DNA of 64,000 nucleotides. Source: Rhodobiaceae bacterium (GTDB taxonomy: Bacteria > Pseudomonadota > Alphaproteobacteria > Parvibaculales > Parvibaculaceae). The stretch spans positions 1,860,001 through 1,924,000 of the forward strand of contig CP030277.1 of the NCBI GenBank assembly GCA_003330885.1, written 5' to 3'. Within the stretch, counting starts at the first letter, position 1. Each line of letters starts with the position of its first letter. Position numbers and translations under genes: made by a program. Under the pieces are notes generated by a model. That model did no database searches and was not told the DNA's origin. It saw only the letters and a list, made by a program, of their open reading frames with translations. Below, piece after piece: positions 33,579 to 46,646 of the stretch.

Positions 33579-35248
33579 AATCCCTCCTATCCAAACTCGT
33601 CAAAATCCTCGCGAAAATATTCGAAGCGGTGATTGATCGTCCAATCGAGGAGAATTGGCGCGAGTTCTGGGAGTCTCGAAGCTTGACCGGATGGGTCCTG
33701 GCGGCAGCACTCGGCATCGCTGCAGCCTATGCCACGATCCTGTTTCGCATGGCCATCGCTGGTGCCCAGTGGATCTGGATCGGCACCTTTGATGAAGGAA
33801 CGGCGAGTGCAGCCGCTAATGTTCCCTGGTGGCTCCTGATGGCAGGACCCATCGGGGCAGGTCTCATCGTTGGCCTTGGCATCAAATATCTCATGCCGCT
33901 GAACCGCACCGAAAGCGTCTCTGACGTCATCGAAGCTGCCGCCTTGAAGGCAGGCCGCATGCCCCTCAAAACTGGCATCTATTCCTCTATTCTCACCGCC
34001 ATTTCCTTGGGTGGCGGAGCAAGCGCAGGACGGGAAGGTCCCGCCGTTCACTTAGGCGCGACGATATCCGCCTATGTGGCCGAGCGCTTTAAGTTCAATC
34101 CGGAATGGGGCCGCATTTTGCTGGCGTGCGGTGTTGCAGGTGCGGTCACTGCGTCTTTTAACGCGCCAATTGCTGGGGTTCTATTCGCACATGAAATCAT
34201 TCTTGGGCACTATGCGCTGCGCGCCTTTGTTCCAGTGTCAATCGCATCCGTTGCCGCGACTTCAGTTGCCCGGTTTCACCTCGGCAACTTCCCCGCATTC
34301 ACCCTGCCAGACTATTCCATTGCCTCCTATTTTGAATTCCCAGCCTTCGCCCTCCTGGGCATCATCGCGGCACTTGTGGCGATTAGCTTCATGGCTTCGG
34401 TCATCTACGCCGACAAGGTCGCACGAGCTGTTGAAATGCCGGTCTGGCTCCGGCCAGTCTTAGGCGGTTTCGTTGTCGGCCTGATCGCACTCATGGTGCC
34501 GGAAGTCTTGGGCGTTGGGTATGAAGCGACCGACAATGCCCTGAAGCAGAGCTACACGCTCCCCTTCCTGATCGCCCTTCTTATCGCAAAAACTGTAGCC
34601 ACCGCTGTGACCCTCGCCAGTCGATTTGGCGGCGGAGTCTTCTCACCTTCTCTCTATCTCGGCGCCATGGCAGGTGGCGCCTTCGGCATTGTGGCTGCCT
34701 ATATCTTCCCAGGCATGGCGTCCGCCCACGGCCTTTATGCCATTGTCGGCATGGGCGCCGTCGCTGCAGCCGTGTTGGGTGCACCGCTCTCAACGACGCT
34801 GATCGTTTTTGAGCTAACCGGTGACTATGAGGTCACCATTGCCCTCCTCCTGGCCAATGCCATCGCCACGGCGCTGACCCAGGCGACCATAGGCAAAAGC
34901 TTCTTCCATTGGCAGCTGGAGCAACGAGAGGTTCATCTGCAAGAAGGTCCGCACCGGCGCGTGATGATGAACATCCATGTCCGCGACGTGATGACCCGGT
35001 TTGACCAGGCCCATCCCTATTCAGAGGACGCTCCGAGGCTGCTCAACGCAGCTGCCGAGTCCATTCGCATATATCCCTACGACCGTCTGAACCAGGCATT
35101 AGATCTGATGGACGCTCATGATTTGGAGCACTTGCCCGTTTGCGAGCCGGGGAAGAAGGACCTGGCCGTTGGTCGCATTACTCGTGTGGCGGCGCTCAAA
35201 GCGCTTGCCGACGGCCTTATCGCAGCGTCACGCGAAGAACATCACTAA
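33575..35248 (+). CDS. ClC-type chloride channel/antiporter with C-terminal CBS-like region
   Basis: 557 residues. The membrane domain has GGGASAGREGPAVHLGA, with the gating Glu of the ClC signature GREGP, and FGGGVFSPSLYLGAMAGG, the GxFxP signature of the second half. The C-terminal part after about 465 contains VRDVMTRFDQAHPYSED and HDLEHLPVCEPGKKDLAVGRIT, a CBS-type cytoplasmic region. Whether it is an H+/Cl- exchanger or a channel cannot be decided here. Coupled to the pentapeptide protein. A short AT-rich hairpin (35256-35275) follows. Confidence 0.93.
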   Translation: MKSLLSKLVKILAKIFEAVIDRPIEENWREFWESRSLTGWVLAAALGIAAAYATILFRMAIAGAQWIWIGTFDEGTASAAANVPWWLLMAGPIGAGLIVGLGIKYLMPLNRTESVSDVIEAAALKAGRMPLKTGIYSSILTAISLGGGASAGREGPAVHLGATISAYVAERFKFNPEWGRILLACGVAGAVTASFNAPIAGVLFAHEIILGHYALRAFVPVSIASVAATSVARFHLGNFPAFTLPDYSIASYFEFPAFALLGIIAALVAISFMASVIYADKVARAVEMPVWLRPVLGGFVVGLIALMVPEVLGVGYEATDNALKQSYTLPFLIALLIAKTVATAVTLASRFGGGVFSPSLYLGAMAGGAFGIVAAYIFPGMASAHGLYAIVGMGAVAAAVLGAPLSTTLIVFELTGDYEVTIALLLANAIATALTQATIGKSFFHWQLEQREVHLQEGPHRRVMMNIHVRDVMTRFDQAHPYSEDAPRLLNAAAESIRIYPYDRLNQALDLMDAHDLEHLPVCEPGKKDLAVGRITRVAALKALADGLIAASREEHH

Positions 35249-35324
35249 AATTTCCATTTCATATTGAGATGAAATCAGGCGGCACCTAGTGTCGCCGTCC
35301 CTAAATGCTTATCTTGAGCCCATC

Positions 35325-37661
35325 ATGTCAGATTCGGACCCATTTGATCTGGGAGACATCCCGGAAGAGGAGACGGCCCGCTCATTGAGCGCCCAGGCCA
35401 TGGGCGGCATGCGTCCGCCCTATCTTCGCGGTCTGAACGAGGCACAGCAGGAAGCAATTGAGGCCCTCGACGGGCCCGTGCTGGTGCTGGCCGGTGCGGG
35501 TACTGGCAAAACCCGCGTCCTCACGACCCGCCTTGCCCATGCTCTGTCGACACGCAAAGCCTGGCCGGGACAGATCCTTGCGGTCACCTTCACCAACAAA
35601 GCAGCGAAGGAGATGCAGCACCGCATCGGCTCGCTGATCGGAGGCGTTGTTGAAGGCATGTCCTGGCTCGGGACATTTCACTCTATTGGCGCCAAAATCT
35701 TGCGACGCCACGCAGAGCTTGTGGGTCTTCGCTCAGACTTCACCATCCTCGACATGGATGATCAGCACCGTCTTTTAAAACAGCTCATCAAGGCAGAAGG
35801 CATTGATGAGAAGCGCTGGCCAGCCCGGCAGCTAGCGACCCATATTGACGGTTGGAAGAACAGAGGGCTCACACCTGATAAAGTCCCGGCAGGAGACGCC
35901 GAACATTTCGGAAATGGCAAAGGGGTAAGTCTCTATGCCGCCTATCAGGAACGTCTCAAGATCCTGAACGCAGCTGACTTCGGTGACCTCCTCCTGGAAT
36001 GCCTACGCCTCTTTCAGGAAAACCCGGAAGTACTGAACGAATATCAGGATCGGTTTAAGTACATGCTGGTCGACGAGTACCAGGATACTAATGTCGCGCA
36101 ATATCTGTGGCTCCGGCTCCTTGCACAAAAGCACAAGAATATCTGCTGCGTTGGCGATGACGATCAGTCCATCTATGGTTGGCGCGGCGCGGAAGTGGAT
36201 AACATTCTGCGCTTTGAACAGGACTTTCCCGGCGCCAAAGTCGTCCGCCTGGAACAAAATTACCGGTCCACTCCCCATATTCTAGGTGCCGCCGCCGGGC
36301 TTATTACAGCGAACGAAAGCAGACTCGGCAAAACCCTTTGGACAGAAATGAACGAAGGCGAAAAGGTCACCCTGCGTGGTCTTTGGGACGGCGAGGAAGA
36401 AGCGCGTGTCATCGGCGAAGACATTGAACAATTGCAGCGCGACGGGAACCTACTCCGCGAAACGGCGATCCTCGTGCGCGCCTCTTTCCAGATGCGCGAG
36501 TTTGAAGACCGGTTTATCAATCTCGGCCTCCCCTATCGGGTGGTCGGTGGGCCGCGCTTCTATGAACGCATGGAAGTGCGTGACGCGAATGCCTACCTGC
36601 GTCTCGTGGCACAGCCGGACGATGATCTCGCGTTCGAGCGCATCATGAATAAGCCGAAGCGAGGGCTCGGCGACAAAGCGCTCCAAACGCTCCATCAGCT
36701 TGCCCGCCAGCAAGGCATTTCGCTGAGCCGCGCAGCACGCCTCATCACCGAAACAGAAGAGCTTCGACAACCAGCACGACGCAATCTCAAAGACTTTATC
36801 GACATGGTCGATCGCTGGCGGGCGCTTGTGCCCGGCATGGGACATATTGAGCTGGCTGAAACGATCCTGGATGAAAGCGGCTACACAGAGATGTGGCAGA
36901 ATGATCGCTCAGCGGATGCGCCCGGTCGCCTGGACAATCTGAAAGAACTCGTCCGCTCCATGGAGCATTTCGAGAACCTGGCAGGCTATCTGGAACACAT
37001 CTCGCTCGTCATGGAGATTGAGCAAGCCGATACAGCCGATAAGGTCAATCTGATGACCCTCCACTCCGCCAAGGGGCTGGAGTTCGACACAGTGTTCTTG
37101 CCTGGTTGGGAGGAAGGTCTTTTCCCCCACCAACGGTCGCTCGACGAAAGCGGTCTGGCGGGCCTCGAAGAAGAACGCCGCCTTGCCTATGTCGGCATCA
37201 CGCGGGCCAAGAAAAGCGCGCGCATCTCCTTTGCCTCAAACCGACGGATACACAATCTCTGGCAATCATCTCTCCCCTCCCGTTTTGTGGATGAACTGCC
37301 CAAAGACCATGTGGACGTCGTAGAAGGTGATACGAATTTTGGCGGCTATGGCTCCTTCTCCCAAAGCCGCTTCGACCATGAATTTTCGCAAAGCAATTAT
37401 GGCGGTCCCGGCTGGCAGCGCGCGCAAGCCAATGCCCGCTCGGGCGCAATGAAAACCCGGGCACCGGATCTGGAAGGCCACGCAGAACTCGTCGCCACAT
37501 CCGACCCGGCAGCCTCCAGCTACGATGTTGGGGAACGTGTGTTCCATCAAAAGTTTGGCTACGGTCGCGTGTCTGACATTGATGGCAATAAACTCACCGT
37601 AGATTTTGAACATTCAGGCCGCAAAAAAGTCATCGATACATTTGTAGAGCGCCATGCCTGA
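35325..37661 (+). CDS. uvrD: ATP-dependent DNA helicase II (UvrD/PcrA type)
   Basis: Superfamily 1A 3'-5' helicase for nucleotide excision and mismatch repair. Q motif LNEAQQEAIEA, Walker A LAGAGTGKTRVL, motif II DEYQDTN, motif III GDDDQSIYGWRGA, motif IV EQNYRST, motif V TLHSAKGLEFDTVFLPG and motif VI VGITRAKK are all intact. The C-terminus has the Tudor-like segment VFHQKFGYGRVSDIDGNKLTVDF that contacts RNA polymerase in PcrA/UvrD. I start at ATG 35325 and not at GTG 35289; 778 residues. Confidence 0.96.
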   Translation: MSDSDPFDLGDIPEEETARSLSAQAMGGMRPPYLRGLNEAQQEAIEALDGPVLVLAGAGTGKTRVLTTRLAHALSTRKAWPGQILAVTFTNKAAKEMQHRIGSLIGGVVEGMSWLGTFHSIGAKILRRHAELVGLRSDFTILDMDDQHRLLKQLIKAEGIDEKRWPARQLATHIDGWKNRGLTPDKVPAGDAEHFGNGKGVSLYAAYQERLKILNAADFGDLLLECLRLFQENPEVLNEYQDRFKYMLVDEYQDTNVAQYLWLRLLAQKHKNICCVGDDDQSIYGWRGAEVDNILRFEQDFPGAKVVRLEQNYRSTPHILGAAAGLITANESRLGKTLWTEMNEGEKVTLRGLWDGEEEARVIGEDIEQLQRDGNLLRETAILVRASFQMREFEDRFINLGLPYRVVGGPRFYERMEVRDANAYLRLVAQPDDDLAFERIMNKPKRGLGDKALQTLHQLARQQGISLSRAARLITETEELRQPARRNLKDFIDMVDRWRALVPGMGHIELAETILDESGYTEMWQNDRSADAPGRLDNLKELVRSMEHFENLAGYLEHISLVMEIEQADTADKVNLMTLHSAKGLEFDTVFLPGWEEGLFPHQRSLDESGLAGLEEERRLAYVGITRAKKSARISFASNRRIHNLWQSSLPSRFVDELPKDHVDVVEGDTNFGGYGSFSQSRFDHEFSQSNYGGPGWQRAQANARSGAMKTRAPDLEGHAELVATSDPAASSYDVGERVFHQKFGYGRVSDIDGNKLTVDFEHSGRKKVIDTFVERHA

Positions 37662-37685
37662 CACCCACGCTGTCAGGAGCGCAAG

Positions 37686-38585
37686 ATGAGCCCAGGTCAC
37701 ACGACAAACCAAGTCTGGAAGGTTTCCTTCGTCACATCCGTCGCTGACGCTGACGCGTTCGCGACCCTCTTGTCCGACGCCTTCCACCCGGACGCCCAAG
37801 CCGTTGCTACGGCAGAAGTAGAAGAGCATGTGTCCTGGTCAGTTGAGGCCTATTACCAAGAAGAACCGGTTGCCGCGCAGATCGAAAAAATCATTCACCC
37901 GCTCGCAAATGAGCTGGGCCTGCAGCTACCCAGCGTCAGGATAGAGGTCCTGCCGGACATCAACTGGGTTGCCAAATCTCTGGAGGGACTGGCCCCGATT
38001 GAGACTGACCGCTTCTTCGTTCACGGCGCCCACGATGCCGACAAATGTCCCACCGCCCGCATTCCGCTGCTGGTTGATGCAGGTGAAGCCTTTGGCACCG
38101 GCCATCACGGCACCACACTGGCCTGCCTCAAATTCATCGAGAAGGAATGCCAGCGCCGGACCCCTGCGCGGGTGCTGGATCTTGGATGTGGCACGGGGCT
38201 TCTGGCAATCGCTGCAGCGAAACTCACAGGCAGACAAGTTATCGCCAGCGACATTGATCCCATCGCCACACGGGTAACGCGAGAGAATGCCCGCACGAAC
38301 AAAGTGCACCCACTCATCAAGACGATCACCGCCAAAGGAACCAATCACCCGGACCTTAAGGCACACGGTCCCTACGATCTCCTCATCGCCAACATATTGG
38401 CGCGGCCCCTCGCGCAGATGGCCCCAGACGTTGAACATCAACTCGCCCGAGGCGGAACCCTTATCCTGTCGGGGATTCTGCATGAACAGGAGCAGATGGT
38501 GGCATCAGCCTATCGCGACCAAGGCCTTTACCTGTTCGACCGGCTACGCATCAATGAATGGGTCACCCTGCGCCTGAGGGGATGA
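37686..38585 (+). CDS. prmA: Ribosomal protein L11 methyltransferase
   Basis: SAM-dependent enzyme that trimethylates lysines and the N-terminus of ribosomal protein L11. The substrate-recognition domain (about 1-90) is followed by DAGEAFGTGHHGTT, the SAM motif VLDLGCGTGLLAIAAAKL and the NILARPL catalytic-type motif (N[IL]LA-P). 299 residues is normal. AGGAG seven bases before the ATG. 24 bases downstream of uvrD, so probably co-transcribed. Confidence 0.96.
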   Translation: MSPGHTTNQVWKVSFVTSVADADAFATLLSDAFHPDAQAVATAEVEEHVSWSVEAYYQEEPVAAQIEKIIHPLANELGLQLPSVRIEVLPDINWVAKSLEGLAPIETDRFFVHGAHDADKCPTARIPLLVDAGEAFGTGHHGTTLACLKFIEKECQRRTPARVLDLGCGTGLLAIAAAKLTGRQVIASDIDPIATRVTRENARTNKVHPLIKTITAKGTNHPDLKAHGPYDLLIANILARPLAQMAPDVEHQLARGGTLILSGILHEQEQMVASAYRDQGLYLFDRLRINEWVTLRLRG

Positions 38586-38642
38586 CCTAACTTTGATTGG
38601 TGAGGCCTACCCAGAAATCCGTGAGAGAGCTAAGATACGCCC

Positions 38643-40457
38643 ATGTTTCAGACCTATGACGATGTGGCCGACCCGACGCTGGGCGCTGGCCGAGCAGCCA
38701 AACTCCGCGCTGAGCTGAAAGCCCGCGGCCTCGATGGCTTTATCATTCCCCGTGCCGACGAGCATCAGGGGGAATATGTCCCCCCACACGCAGAACGCCT
38801 GCGCTGGCTTACGGGGTTCTCCGGATCTGCTGGTCTTGCCATTGTCCTACAGGACAAAGCGGCGATCTTCATCGACGGCCGCTACACCCTACAGGTGCGC
38901 TATCAGACCGACATAGATGTGTTCGAGCCCCAATCCCTGATGGGCATGCCGCCCGCACAATGGGTGGAAGAAAACCTCCTGGCTGGCGCAAAGCTTGCCT
39001 ACGACCCTTGGCTGCACACGGTCGAGAGCGTCAAACGACTTAAGCAGGCGACAGACAAGGCGGGCGGCGAACTCGTCGCCGTCGAGGGCAATATCGTCGA
39101 TGCGGTCTGGGATGATCAACCGGAAATACCAAGAGCCCCTGTTGAACCTCACGATCTGGCCTATGCTGGGATCCCCGCGACAGAAAAACTTGCAACCATT
39201 ACTACTGAGCTTCAATCATCTGATGCAGACGCGGCCATTGTGACCATGCCCGACAGCATCGCCTGGCTCTTCAACATTCGCGGCGGCGATGTAGCGCACT
39301 CTCCCCTGCCCCTCTCTTTTGCAATTGTGTACGAGGAAGGCCACGCAGAGCTTTTCGTTCATGACGACAAAATCTCTGCAGAGACCCGCACTCATCTGGG
39401 CAATGTCGTTACCCTCCTGCCACCAGAAGAATTCGGACCAATCCTCGACAAGTTGGGGACCTGGGGACGGGAAGTGCGGATCGACCCCGCTACCTGCAGC
39501 GACTGGATTGCAACGCGTCTGACAAAGGCAGGGGCGACCCTCAAGCAGGGGGCGGACCTTTGCGAACTACCAAAAGCCCGAAAGAACGACACCGAAGTTG
39601 CTGGAACCCGCGCCGCTCACGTTCGCGACGGTCAGGCGCTGAGCCGCTTCCTGGCCTGGTTGGATCGGGAAACACCCGGTGGCAAGGTATCCGAAATATC
39701 TGCCGCCAAACAGCTTGAGGAGTTTCGCCAGGAAACAGGCGCCCTCAAAGAGGTGAGCTTCGACACCATCTCCGGTGCAGGCCCCAATGGCGCCATTGTG
39801 CACTATCGCGTCACCACCGACACAGACCGCTCCCTTGGACAAGGAGAGCTTTATCTTGTCGACTCCGGTGCTCAATATCTCGATGGCACGACCGACGTCA
39901 CCCGGACCATTGCTATCGGAACACCGACACAAGAGATGAGAGACCGTTTCACACGAGTCCTGAAAGGCCATATCGGCCTTGCTGCGGCCCGTTTCCCCAA
40001 AGGGACATCCGGCGCCCAGCTGGACGCCCTTGCGCGCATGGCGCTCTGGCAGGCGGGCCTCGATTTCGACCATGGAACAGGCCACGGCGTCGGCTCCTAT
40101 CTTTCTGTGCATGAAGGCCCGCAACGTATTTCCAAAGCAGGACATGTGCCGCTTGACCCCGGCATGATCGTTTCAAACGAGCCTGGCTATTACAAAACCG
40201 ACGCCTTCGGCATTCGTATTGAAAACCTGCTCGTCGTCACACCGCCTGCACCAATTGAGGGCGGCGAACGCGACATGATGGGCTTTGAAACCGTTACCCT
40301 CGCACCAATCGACCTATCGCTCGTTGAAACAAGCCTTCTAACGGAAGATGAAAAAGCGTGGCTCAATGCCTACCACGCGGACGTGCGCGCAAAAGTGAGC
40401 CCTGTGCTCAGCAACGAGGAAAATGTCTGGCTTGAAGAAGCCACGAAAGCCATTTGA
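38643..40457 (+). CDS. pepP: Xaa-Pro aminopeptidase (M24B, three-domain type)
   Basis: 604-residue aminopeptidase P of the longer, eukaryote-like form: two creatinase-type N-terminal domains and a C-terminal pita-bread domain. The metal ligands of the M24 centre are visible: Asp in YLVDSG and DVTRTI, His in HGVGSYLSVHEGP, Glu in SNEPGYY and in RIENLLVV. It removes the first residue before proline, probably for peptide recycling in the cytoplasm (no signal peptide). Convergent with ligA, 9 bases apart. Confidence 0.95.
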   Translation: MFQTYDDVADPTLGAGRAAKLRAELKARGLDGFIIPRADEHQGEYVPPHAERLRWLTGFSGSAGLAIVLQDKAAIFIDGRYTLQVRYQTDIDVFEPQSLMGMPPAQWVEENLLAGAKLAYDPWLHTVESVKRLKQATDKAGGELVAVEGNIVDAVWDDQPEIPRAPVEPHDLAYAGIPATEKLATITTELQSSDADAAIVTMPDSIAWLFNIRGGDVAHSPLPLSFAIVYEEGHAELFVHDDKISAETRTHLGNVVTLLPPEEFGPILDKLGTWGREVRIDPATCSDWIATRLTKAGATLKQGADLCELPKARKNDTEVAGTRAAHVRDGQALSRFLAWLDRETPGGKVSEISAAKQLEEFRQETGALKEVSFDTISGAGPNGAIVHYRVTTDTDRSLGQGELYLVDSGAQYLDGTTDVTRTIAIGTPTQEMRDRFTRVLKGHIGLAAARFPKGTSGAQLDALARMALWQAGLDFDHGTGHGVGSYLSVHEGPQRISKAGHVPLDPGMIVSNEPGYYKTDAFGIRIENLLVVTPPAPIEGGERDMMGFETVTLAPIDLSLVETSLLTEDEKAWLNAYHADVRAKVSPVLSNEENVWLEEATKAI

Positions 40458-40466
40458 GGCGGAGCA

Positions 40467-44263
<3,797 letters not shown>

Positions 44264-44271
44264 AAGCGCTC

Positions 44272-45135
44272 CTAGAAAACAGAATTCCAGGCTTTGCTCA
44301 TCCAGGAGTCTTGGTTCTCTCTCGGCTCAAGGTCACTCCCTGCCAAGAGAGCATAACTGTCTTCGTACCAATCACTGCCTGGAAAGTTATGCCCAAGGAT
44401 GGCCGCAGCCGTCTGAGCTTCGGTCACCACACCCAAAGAAAGGTAGGACTCGGTCAGCCTGTGAAGTGCCTCTGGCACGTGTGTGGTTGTCTGATAAGAC
44501 ACGATGACGGATCGAAACCGGTTGATAGCTGCGACGTAGGATTGTTGATTGAGGTAATAGCGCCCAATCTCCATCTCCTTGCCCGCCAGATGGTCAACGG
44601 TCAGATCAATCTTGAGCCGTGCATCTCTGGCATATTCTGTTTGTGGAAAACGCCGTACAACTTCGGAAAGTGTAGAGAGCGCATTTTGCGTCATCCCCTG
44701 ATCACGCCCTACATCTGAGATCTGCTCATAGAAACTAATACCCACCAGATAGTGGGCATAGGCTGCATCTTTGTTACCTGGGTGCAGGGAAAGAAACCGC
44801 TGAGCACTCAAAATCGCTGAGTCATAGTCATTCGTCTGATAGTAACAATATGACGCCATCAGCATCGCACGGCGCGCCCATTGAGAATAAGGGTGCTGAC
44901 GTTCCACCTCATCAAACTCAACCGCCGCCTGACGAAATTTTTTGTCTTCAAGCAAGGTCAGCGCATTGTTGTAAATCTGCTCGACCGGCCGCTCGTCATA
45001 AGCAATCTCCGCGTCGTCATCGCCGGAGCAAGCGCCAAGAACAAGTGCAGCACCAAGCACAATCACCGACGGCGCCCGTCTAAGCTTTTTCACCCATTTG
45101 TTGGGTCCAAATCCCGCCACACTGCCTCTACTCAT
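44272..45135 (-). CDS. bamD: Outer membrane assembly lipoprotein BamD
   Basis: Essential lipoprotein of the BAM complex that inserts beta-barrel proteins in the outer membrane. Lipobox VLGACSG after a basic/hydrophobic signal sequence, then five TPR-like helix pairs (YNNALTLLEDKKFRQAAVEFDEVERQHPYSQWARRAM and following). The ORF can start at 45156, but ATG 45135 has AGGAG ten bases upstream and gives a normal signal peptide; 287 residues. Separated from recN by 8 bases. Confidence 0.95.
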   Translation of the reverse strand: MSRGSVAGFGPNKWVKKLRRAPSVIVLGAALVLGACSGDDDAEIAYDERPVEQIYNNALTLLEDKKFRQAAVEFDEVERQHPYSQWARRAMLMASYCYYQTNDYDSAILSAQRFLSLHPGNKDAAYAHYLVGISFYEQISDVGRDQGMTQNALSTLSEVVRRFPQTEYARDARLKIDLTVDHLAGKEMEIGRYYLNQQSYVAAINRFRSVIVSYQTTTHVPEALHRLTESYLSLGVVTEAQTAAAILGHNFPGSDWYEDSYALLAGSDLEPRENQDSWMSKAWNSVF

Positions 45136-45242
45136 CAAGCCATCGCTCCTGCACATTCAGCCTCGCCGGAAGTCCTCCGGAAAGACCGCACTATATCAAC
45201 CCTTGAGCGCCTACCATAGAGCGTCAAAACAGGATCAGGCGA

Positions 45243-45274
45243 TAAAAAGCCGACTTGAGAGGGTCTCAAGCCGG
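45243..45274 (-). terminator. Rho-independent terminator after lpxC
   Basis: On the minus strand CCGGCTTGAGA and TCTCAAGTCGG form an 11-bp stem (one G-U) with a CCC loop, followed by C and five Ts. It lies 40 bases after the lpxC stop and separates lpxC from bamD. Confidence 0.88.
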
Positions 45275-45313
45275 TCAAATTTGTGAAATCAGCGGGAAAA
45301 AGGTCCGTTGAGC

Positions 45314-46354
45314 TCAATCAGCGGAAACCATCATCCTTGGGACGTCCGCGATTACATCAACTGGTTCGTCACATGTGACATATTCCCAAGAATCGGGATT
45401 CGCAAAGAGTGCATGGAGCACCTGATTATTAAACGCATGCCCTGCCCTGCTCGCACTGTAGCACCCCAGAATAGGCCCCCCCGCCAAAGCCAGGTCACCA
45501 ACCGCATCCAGTGTCTTGTGGCGAACGAATTCATCAGGGGACCGCAGTCCATCGTCGTTCAGCACTTTGTCACCATCCAGGACAACCGCATTTTCCAGCG
45601 TTGCCCCTTTGGCCAACCCCAAAGACCGAAGCATCTCAACGTCTTTCAAAAAGCCAAAGGTACGCGACCGCGACAGTTCCCGCCGGAAACTATCCGGAGA
45701 AATAGTCAAAGCTAGGTCCTGCTTACCAATTACCTTATTGTCAAAGTCAATGCTAAGTTCAATCCGCAGGCCCTCATCACAGGGATGCAGAGTTCCGCGA
45801 CGCAGCCCGTCCTCCACAGAGATAGGTTCCAAAACACGGATATACCGTCGCGGAGAGCCCAGAGTCTTCTGCCCGGCCTGGTCAAGCAGCGCAATGAAGG
45901 CGTCTGAGCTGCCATCCATCACAGGTACTTCTTCAGCATCCACTTCGATCAGCAAATTATCGATCTGAAGGGCCGACACAGCAGCCATAAGATGCTCAAT
46001 CGTCGCGACTTTCGTTCCAGCCGCATTGCCGATCGTTGTGCACATCGTCGCATCGATAACCGAGTCATAGCGCGCCGGAATGTCTGTGATCGAGCGGTCC
46101 GTTGTATCAAGGTCTGTCCGCCGGAACACGATGCCGGTGTTTGCATCAGCTGGCGTCAACACAAGGCGCACCAGCGTGCCTTTGTGCAGTCCAATACCGT
46201 TCATGGTGATCGGTTTAGCAATGGTCGTTTGCCGCAACACATCGATCCCAACAGAGGTGCAGTCTCTGGAATGGGCCAGTCGCAACTTATTGAAAGTAGC
46301 GCCGCCTCCGGTATTCACCGGTTCCGCAAACGTGTCGTGGTCAGTATTCCGCAC
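45314..46354 (-). CDS. lpxC: UDP-3-O-acyl-N-acetylglucosamine deacetylase
   Basis: Zinc enzyme of the first committed step of lipid A synthesis. Zinc ligands lie in TIEHLMAAVSAL (H) and FVRHKTLDAVGDLALAG (H and D); the catalytic Glu is nearby in the VDAEEVPVMDGSSDAF motif region. The start is uncertain: no ATG occurs before the conserved RQTTIAKPITMNGIGLHKG. I chose GTG 46354 because GGGGAA stands six bases ahead, giving a roughly 38-residue extension before the conserved domain; GTG 46375 and a GTG right at the conserved part are alternatives. Own promoter and terminator are visible. Confidence 0.94.
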   Translation of the reverse strand: MRNTDHDTFAEPVNTGGGATFNKLRLAHSRDCTSVGIDVLRQTTIAKPITMNGIGLHKGTLVRLVLTPADANTGIVFRRTDLDTTDRSITDIPARYDSVIDATMCTTIGNAAGTKVATIEHLMAAVSALQIDNLLIEVDAEEVPVMDGSSDAFIALLDQAGQKTLGSPRRYIRVLEPISVEDGLRRGTLHPCDEGLRIELSIDFDNKVIGKQDLALTISPDSFRRELSRSRTFGFLKDVEMLRSLGLAKGATLENAVVLDGDKVLNDDGLRSPDEFVRHKTLDAVGDLALAGGPILGCYSASRAGHAFNNQVLHALFANPDSWEYVTCDEPVDVIADVPRMMVSAD

Positions 46355-46439
46355 TGTCCGTTCCCCATATACCACCTAAACAAACTAACGTTTCAGCGGC
46401 GCGCCCCAAATCTGTCGGGCAGTTATCTGATGTCTGCAT
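46341..46439 (-). CDS. Possible 32-residue leader ORF overlapping the lpxC start
   Basis: ATG at 46439 is preceded by GGGGGAGAGGC, the best ribosome site in this gap, and opens a frame of 32 codons (MQTSDNCPTDLG ... TDSAEY) ending in TGA at 46341, 14 bases inside the lpxC reading frame. It is in a different frame from lpxC. It could couple translation into lpxC or be chance; the peptide resembles nothing I know. Confidence 0.3.
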   Translation of the reverse strand: MQTSDNCPTDLGRAAETLVCLGGIWGTDSAEY

Positions 46440-46495
46440 GCCTCTCCCCCAGAGACACGTCAGAGACCACTCCTTAAGGACTGGCCTGAGTGTGG

Positions 46496-46524
46496 TTCTA
46501 ACAAAAGTCGCGAACCCTTCTCAA
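46496..46524 (-). promoter_or_regulatory. Candidate lpxC promoter
   Basis: Minus-strand TTGAGA (46524-46519) and TTAGAA (46501-46496) with 17-base spacing, between the ftsZ terminator and lpxC. It would give a leader of about 135 bases that includes the small leader ORF. The whole gap 46440-46646 otherwise holds only the terminator. Confidence 0.45.
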
Positions 46525-46581
46525 ATAACTCTTTCTTACAGTTTGTTACGTATAAGAAGAACCTATAAGACATTGAAAAAT

Positions 46582-46619
46582 AACAACAAAAAGGGGAGCA
46601 ACAAACGACGTCGCTCCCC
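46582..46619 (-). terminator. Rho-independent terminator after ftsZ
   Basis: On the minus strand GGGGAGC and GCTCCCC pair around a 13-base loop and are followed by TTTTTGTTGTT. It lies 28 bases after the ftsZ stop and marks the end of the dcw transcript. Confidence 0.88.
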
Positions 46620-46646
46620 TTTGTTTCAAGCCGTTAAGCGAAACCT

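Noticed and set aside
35256-35275. ATTTCAT/ATGAAAT hairpin after the ClC gene as a terminator
   Set aside because: AT-rich 7-bp stem without a following T-run, too weak to call.
39567-40145. 192-codon minus-strand frame opposite pepP
   Set aside because: Overlaps the metal-site region of aminopeptidase P and has no independent coding evidence.
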